Assembly (NCBI RefSeq): GCF_046736045.1
Contig: NZ_CP177134.1
Coordinates: 1,612,001 to 1,676,000 of the forward strand
Direction: 5' to 3'
From: Leptospira_A sp046736045
Lineage (GTDB): Bacteria > Spirochaetota > Leptospiria > Leptospirales > Leptospiraceae
DNA: 64,000 nucleotides
A program made the position numbers and the translations under genes. Of the stretch, positions 61,601-64,000 are shown piece after piece. Each line of letters opens with the position of its first letter. Within the stretch, counting starts at the first letter, position 1. The notes beneath the pieces are model-generated. The model did no database searches and had not been told where the DNA came from. It was given only the letters and a program-made list of their open reading frames with translations.

Positions 61601-62380
61601 TTAATTAAAGAAACTAGTGAATAACGGTAGTAAAACTTTGGCATCAACCATATGATCTTGTCCGGCCAGTTTGGTAAACATTGCGTTTGGAATCGCCTTT
61701 GCCAATTTACTGCCTACATCGTGTATTCCGGAAGGATTCTTTTCACCAATAATGATATGTGTTGGTAAGGAAACATGAGCAGCTCTTTCAAGAGGAGGCA
61801 GATCCTTTGTTAGATCAATATCGTAAGCAAGCGTTGGAGCGAGTGCCTTCATTTTCCCCCAACCTGGAAATAAAGGTAATAACAGAACGAATATGTTAGG
61901 CATTCCTATGCCCTTCAAAAATGTTTTCATTGCCTGTGCATTTTTACCTTTATCCAAAAGGTATTTAACGGATTCGGATAATTTACCGTATTCGCTTTTT
62001 TCCGCTTCGTCGTGAACGTAAGGAGGGTCGTACATAACGATCTTTAATACTTTGTTTTTCAATCGCAATGCGGCCTCAAATGCCAAAACAGCACCTGAGG
62101 AATGGCCGTATAAGTGTGCCTTGCCGCCGGCTATGTCGATCATTGCTTCGATGTCTTCCACTTCACGTTCGATGGAATAGGGTAAATTGTTTCCGCTGTC
62201 ACCCCGACCCCGACGGTCATAGTTATAAACGGTAAACTTTGTAGAAAATACTTTCGCATCCTGAACAATCGGTATAAATTTCCGAAAGCAGCTAGCTCCG
62301 GTTATATATATGAGTGCTGGTCCACTACCATAGACATCATATGCCAGGATGGTTCCGTCTTTTGATTTCGTTGTATTCAT
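61601..62380 (-). CDS. Alpha/beta-hydrolase fold protein
   Basis: 259 residues from the ATG at 62380, chosen because AGAGGATC lies just upstream; the longer frame to 62428 overlaps the DUF4256 gene. ALIYITGASCFRKF (about 18-31) is the oxyanion region, AHLYGHSSGAVLAFEAALR (about 82-100) the nucleophile elbow with Ser, and GQDHMVDAKVLLPL the catalytic His near the end. No lid signature is seen. It is probably an esterase or lactonase; the substrate is unknown. Confidence 0.88.
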   Translation of the reverse strand: MNTTKSKDGTILAYDVYGSGPALIYITGASCFRKFIPIVQDAKVFSTKFTVYNYDRRGRGDSGNNLPYSIEREVEDIEAMIDIAGGKAHLYGHSSGAVLAFEAALRLKNKVLKIVMYDPPYVHDEAEKSEYGKLSESVKYLLDKGKNAQAMKTFLKGIGMPNIFVLLLPLFPGWGKMKALAPTLAYDIDLTKDLPPLERAAHVSLPTHIIIGEKNPSGIHDVGSKLAKAIPNAMFTKLAGQDHMVDAKVLLPLFTSFFN

Positions 62381-62424
62381 GATATAGATCCTCTTGTTAA
62401 CTTGCAGATACGGTTGTATGAAAT

Positions 62425-63000
62425 TCAAACCTTTAATGAACCGCGAAATCCCCTGACGGCATAATAAGATTCCGCACCGTTATGATAGACGAAGACTTTG
62501 TCGTAGCGAAAATCGGCAAAGATGGCGCCGCCGAGTTTTCTGATATCAGCAGGCGTTTCGATCCAGCTTGATGTTTTCGTATCGAAATTTCCAAGTTTTT
62601 GCAACTCTCGGTATTGTTCTTCAGTTAAAAGTTCAACACCCATGGCAGTTGCCATATCAATAGCGCTATTTTCAGGTTTATGTTCTTTCCTTGATTCAAG
62701 CGCCTTACGGTCGTAACAAATACTTCTGCGGCCTTTCGGACTTTCCGTTGAACAATCATAAAAAATGTATTCACCTGTCTTTTGATCATGACCTACAACA
62801 TCCGGTTCACCGCCGGTAATTTCCATCTCATGTAGAGACCACAATTTATCCGTATGAGCTTCCAATTTTGTTTGTACTTTCGCCCATTCAATACCTTTAT
62901 GGCGTTTCATGTTTTTCTCGAAACGTGCTTTTAACGTTTTGAGTAATTCGTCGCGTTGTTCCGGTGATAATTTCTTTTTATTGTTATTCGTCTTGGCCAT
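62425..63000 (-). CDS. DUF4256 protein
   Basis: 191 residues, soluble. The LKARFEKNMKRHKGIEWAKVQTKLEAHTDKLWSLHEMEITGGEPDVVG block (about 23-70), DCSTESPKGRRSICYDRKALESRKEHKPENSA (about 82-113) and YHNGAESYYAVRGFRG at the end are all DUF4256 hallmarks. Nothing is known of its function. The hydrolase gene follows on the same strand with a gap of about 45 bp from its chosen start. Confidence 0.9.
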   Translation of the reverse strand: MAKTNNNKKKLSPEQRDELLKTLKARFEKNMKRHKGIEWAKVQTKLEAHTDKLWSLHEMEITGGEPDVVGHDQKTGEYIFYDCSTESPKGRRSICYDRKALESRKEHKPENSAIDMATAMGVELLTEEQYRELQKLGNFDTKTSSWIETPADIRKLGGAIFADFRYDKVFVYHNGAESYYAVRGFRGSLKV

Positions 63001-63009
63001 ATCTTATAT

Positions 63010-63288
63010 TTACTCTTTGCTTTCAAGTTCCTTCATTGATGTCGTTTTGGAGGGTTGGTATTCTTCCGTTAAATTGAAAACTCTTCCGATTTTTTGAGAG
63101 CAAGTAATGAAACTGATGATAGAGCATAATTCCGATATTTCATTATCGTTGAATGCTTCTCTCAGAATATCGAAATGATCTTTGGTAATTGATAAATGAT
63201 TCCATGCATCAAGAAAATCCGGATTGTGTCCGATTAATTTTTGGAAATTTGAATTTCCATATTCCGATAGTTCAATTCGTAAAGGCAT
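63010..63288 (-). CDS. CMD/AhpD-like small protein (C-terminal type)
   Basis: 92 residues. LIGHNPDFLDAWNHLSITKDHF and NEISELCSIISFITCSQKIGRVFNLTEEYQ resemble the helical C-terminal half of the carboxymuconolactone-decarboxylase/peroxidase-related family, but the CxxC active-site helix is missing. It could be a shortened homologue or another small helical protein. It precedes the DUF4256 gene by 9 bp on the same strand and is probably in the same transcript. Confidence 0.65.
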   Translation of the reverse strand: MPLRIELSEYGNSNFQKLIGHNPDFLDAWNHLSITKDHFDILREAFNDNEISELCSIISFITCSQKIGRVFNLTEEYQPSKTTSMKELESKE

Positions 63289-63372
63289 GTTTTGCGATCT
63301 CTCCTCTTGTTATTGATTCGGGTAAGTTTTTGTGTTTGTGGTTGATGATGAAAAAATAATAACTATATTCAT

Positions 63373-63705
63373 TCAATTGAATCTTTCATATTCGGATATG
63401 ATTGTTGCGGATCCTACTGATGGAGTAAAATATGTTTCTCTGATTTTTAAGTATTCAGGATCGGAAAAAAATTTATCCTTTTTGTCTTTGTTCTTGAAGA
63501 AGATTAGAAATACTCTGTTTATGGGTTTTCCATCTTCATTGATCAAAGTTTCTTGTATTTTGAAATCATACCGAAAGCCTCCCTCATAATTCTTCAAAAG
63601 AGGAGTCATTGCTTGCCGATAGCTGGTGTAAAGATTTTCATCTTTAATTTCCAGACCGACAACGGTTTCATAGGAGAGTAGAGTTTTTTCCGATTTATTT
63701 GTCAT
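63373..63705 (-). CDS. DUF1330-like dimeric alpha/beta-barrel protein
   Basis: 110 residues. ENLYTSYRQAMTPLLKNYEGGFRYDFKIQETL (about 23-54), NRVFLIFFKNKDKKDKFFSDPEYLKIRETYF (about 63-93) and the closing strand fit the ferredoxin-like dimer fold of DUF1330. The function is unknown. The 84-bp gap to the next gene downstream of it on the same strand holds nothing visible. Confidence 0.78.
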   Translation of the reverse strand: MTNKSEKTLLSYETVVGLEIKDENLYTSYRQAMTPLLKNYEGGFRYDFKIQETLINEDGKPINRVFLIFFKNKDKKDKFFSDPEYLKIRETYFTPSVGSATIISEYERFN

Positions 63706-63831
63706 AGTTTGAATTTGAATGATGCCATGTGACTTGGTTGCAAAAATTTATTCTTTTTTAAAGAAAGCAAATCTTTATTATCAATATTCAAACCGGCTTG
63801 ACCAATGACCGGACTGCATTAAATACGAAAG

Positions 63832-64000
63832 ATGAAAAAAATAATTTTAGATTTAGCAGTAACCTTGGACGGCTTTATCGAAGGTCCGAATGGAGAAATT
63901 GATTGGTGTATAATGGACGATGATATGGACTTTGATGCTTTTTTATCAAGCATAGACACCATATTCTACGGTAGAATCAGTTATGATACTTGGGGCAATT
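63832..64000 (+). CDS. RibD-C / dihydrofolate-reductase-like protein (3' partial)
   Basis: The ATG at 63832 opens a frame that runs off the right edge. The visible 56 residues (MKKIILDLAVTLDGFIEGPN, EIDWCIMDDDMDFDAFL, IDTIFYGRISYDTWG) are the N-terminal strand, loop and helix of the RibD_C family and closely parallel the reductase at 49963-50529. It probably reduces a small molecule with NADPH. Orientation is opposite to its left neighbour. Confidence 0.85.
   Translation, partial: MKKIILDLAVTLDGFIEGPNGEIDWCIMDDDMDFDAFLSSIDTIFYGRISYDTWGN

Noticed and set aside
57405..63705. Possible integron-like cassette array of small adaptive genes
   Set aside because: Gene sizes and functions are suggestive, but I found no repeated attC-like sites with paired RYYYAAC and GTTRRRY ends, and no integrase is in the window.

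Overview
The window reads as chromosomal DNA of a Leptospira species, most likely from an environmental or saprophytic lineage. The base composition is AT-rich. A Loa22-type OmpA lipoprotein, spirochete-style lipoproteins with loose lipoboxes, LpxA, class III cyclases with unusual N-termini, a 7TMR-DISM/SpoIIE phosphatase and a crotonyl-CoA carboxylase/reductase together point to this genus. The species cannot be set from the sequence alone. I see no rRNA, tRNA, CRISPR array, transposase or phage module. Both edges cut genes: a cyclase on the left and a RibD/DHFR-like reductase on the right.

Region by region. 0-9 kb: a ferredoxin-cyclase fusion, a VOC protein, an ankyrin protein, a quinone-oxidoreductase-like MDR, a DUF1569 protein, TerC, a polytopic membrane protein, an RluA pseudouridine synthase and the Loa22 homologue. 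9-22 kb: an aldo/keto reductase with a TetR gene and palindromic operator, the small stress-type proteins CsbD and an lmo0937-type peptide, a DsbD-alpha/thioredoxin protein, FumC, a lysine-rich HTH protein, an RRM protein with a remarkable leader, SlyD, a Na/Pi cotransporter and a PP2C-type phosphatase. 22-27 kb: a probable metal operon holding a Cys/His-rich protein, MbnP-like and MbnH-like proteins, a lipoprotein and an outer-membrane barrel. 27-35 kb: Ccr, GalE, LpxA, an Hpt protein, a GT-B-like protein, a thiolase and a nucleotidyltransferase-methyltransferase fusion. 35-48 kb: an OprP/O-like porin with a Pho-box-like upstream array, SH3 and PaiB proteins, two redox flavoproteins, a second cyclase, a hydrolase plus DoxX pair, a DedA/ATP-grasp fusion, DinB, DUF2339 and a COG2509 flavoprotein. 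48-64 kb: an accessory-looking zone of small adaptive genes, including two ArsR-SRPBCC modules, an MFS pump, RibD-like reductases, a tautomerase/TetR divergon, small methyltransferases, DUF4345, DUF4256, DUF1330 and CMD-like proteins.

A family of dispersed repeats (four copies, all in the first 29 kb) sits at gene 3' ends. It contains a hairpin whose stem is conserved while its tetraloop varies.

The most notable signals are: (i) an 11-bp perfect inverted repeat that would sequester the Shine-Dalgarno of the RRM gene; (ii) the five-gene MbnP/MbnH neighbourhood; (iii) ArsR operators with a shared AAC(C/T)-N4-GGTT core in which the right half-site is itself the Met-Val start of the regulator, seen independently in two operons; (iv) the repeat family; (v) three TTAC direct repeats at 11-bp spacing upstream of a phosphate-type porin; and (vi) two unusual domain fusions.
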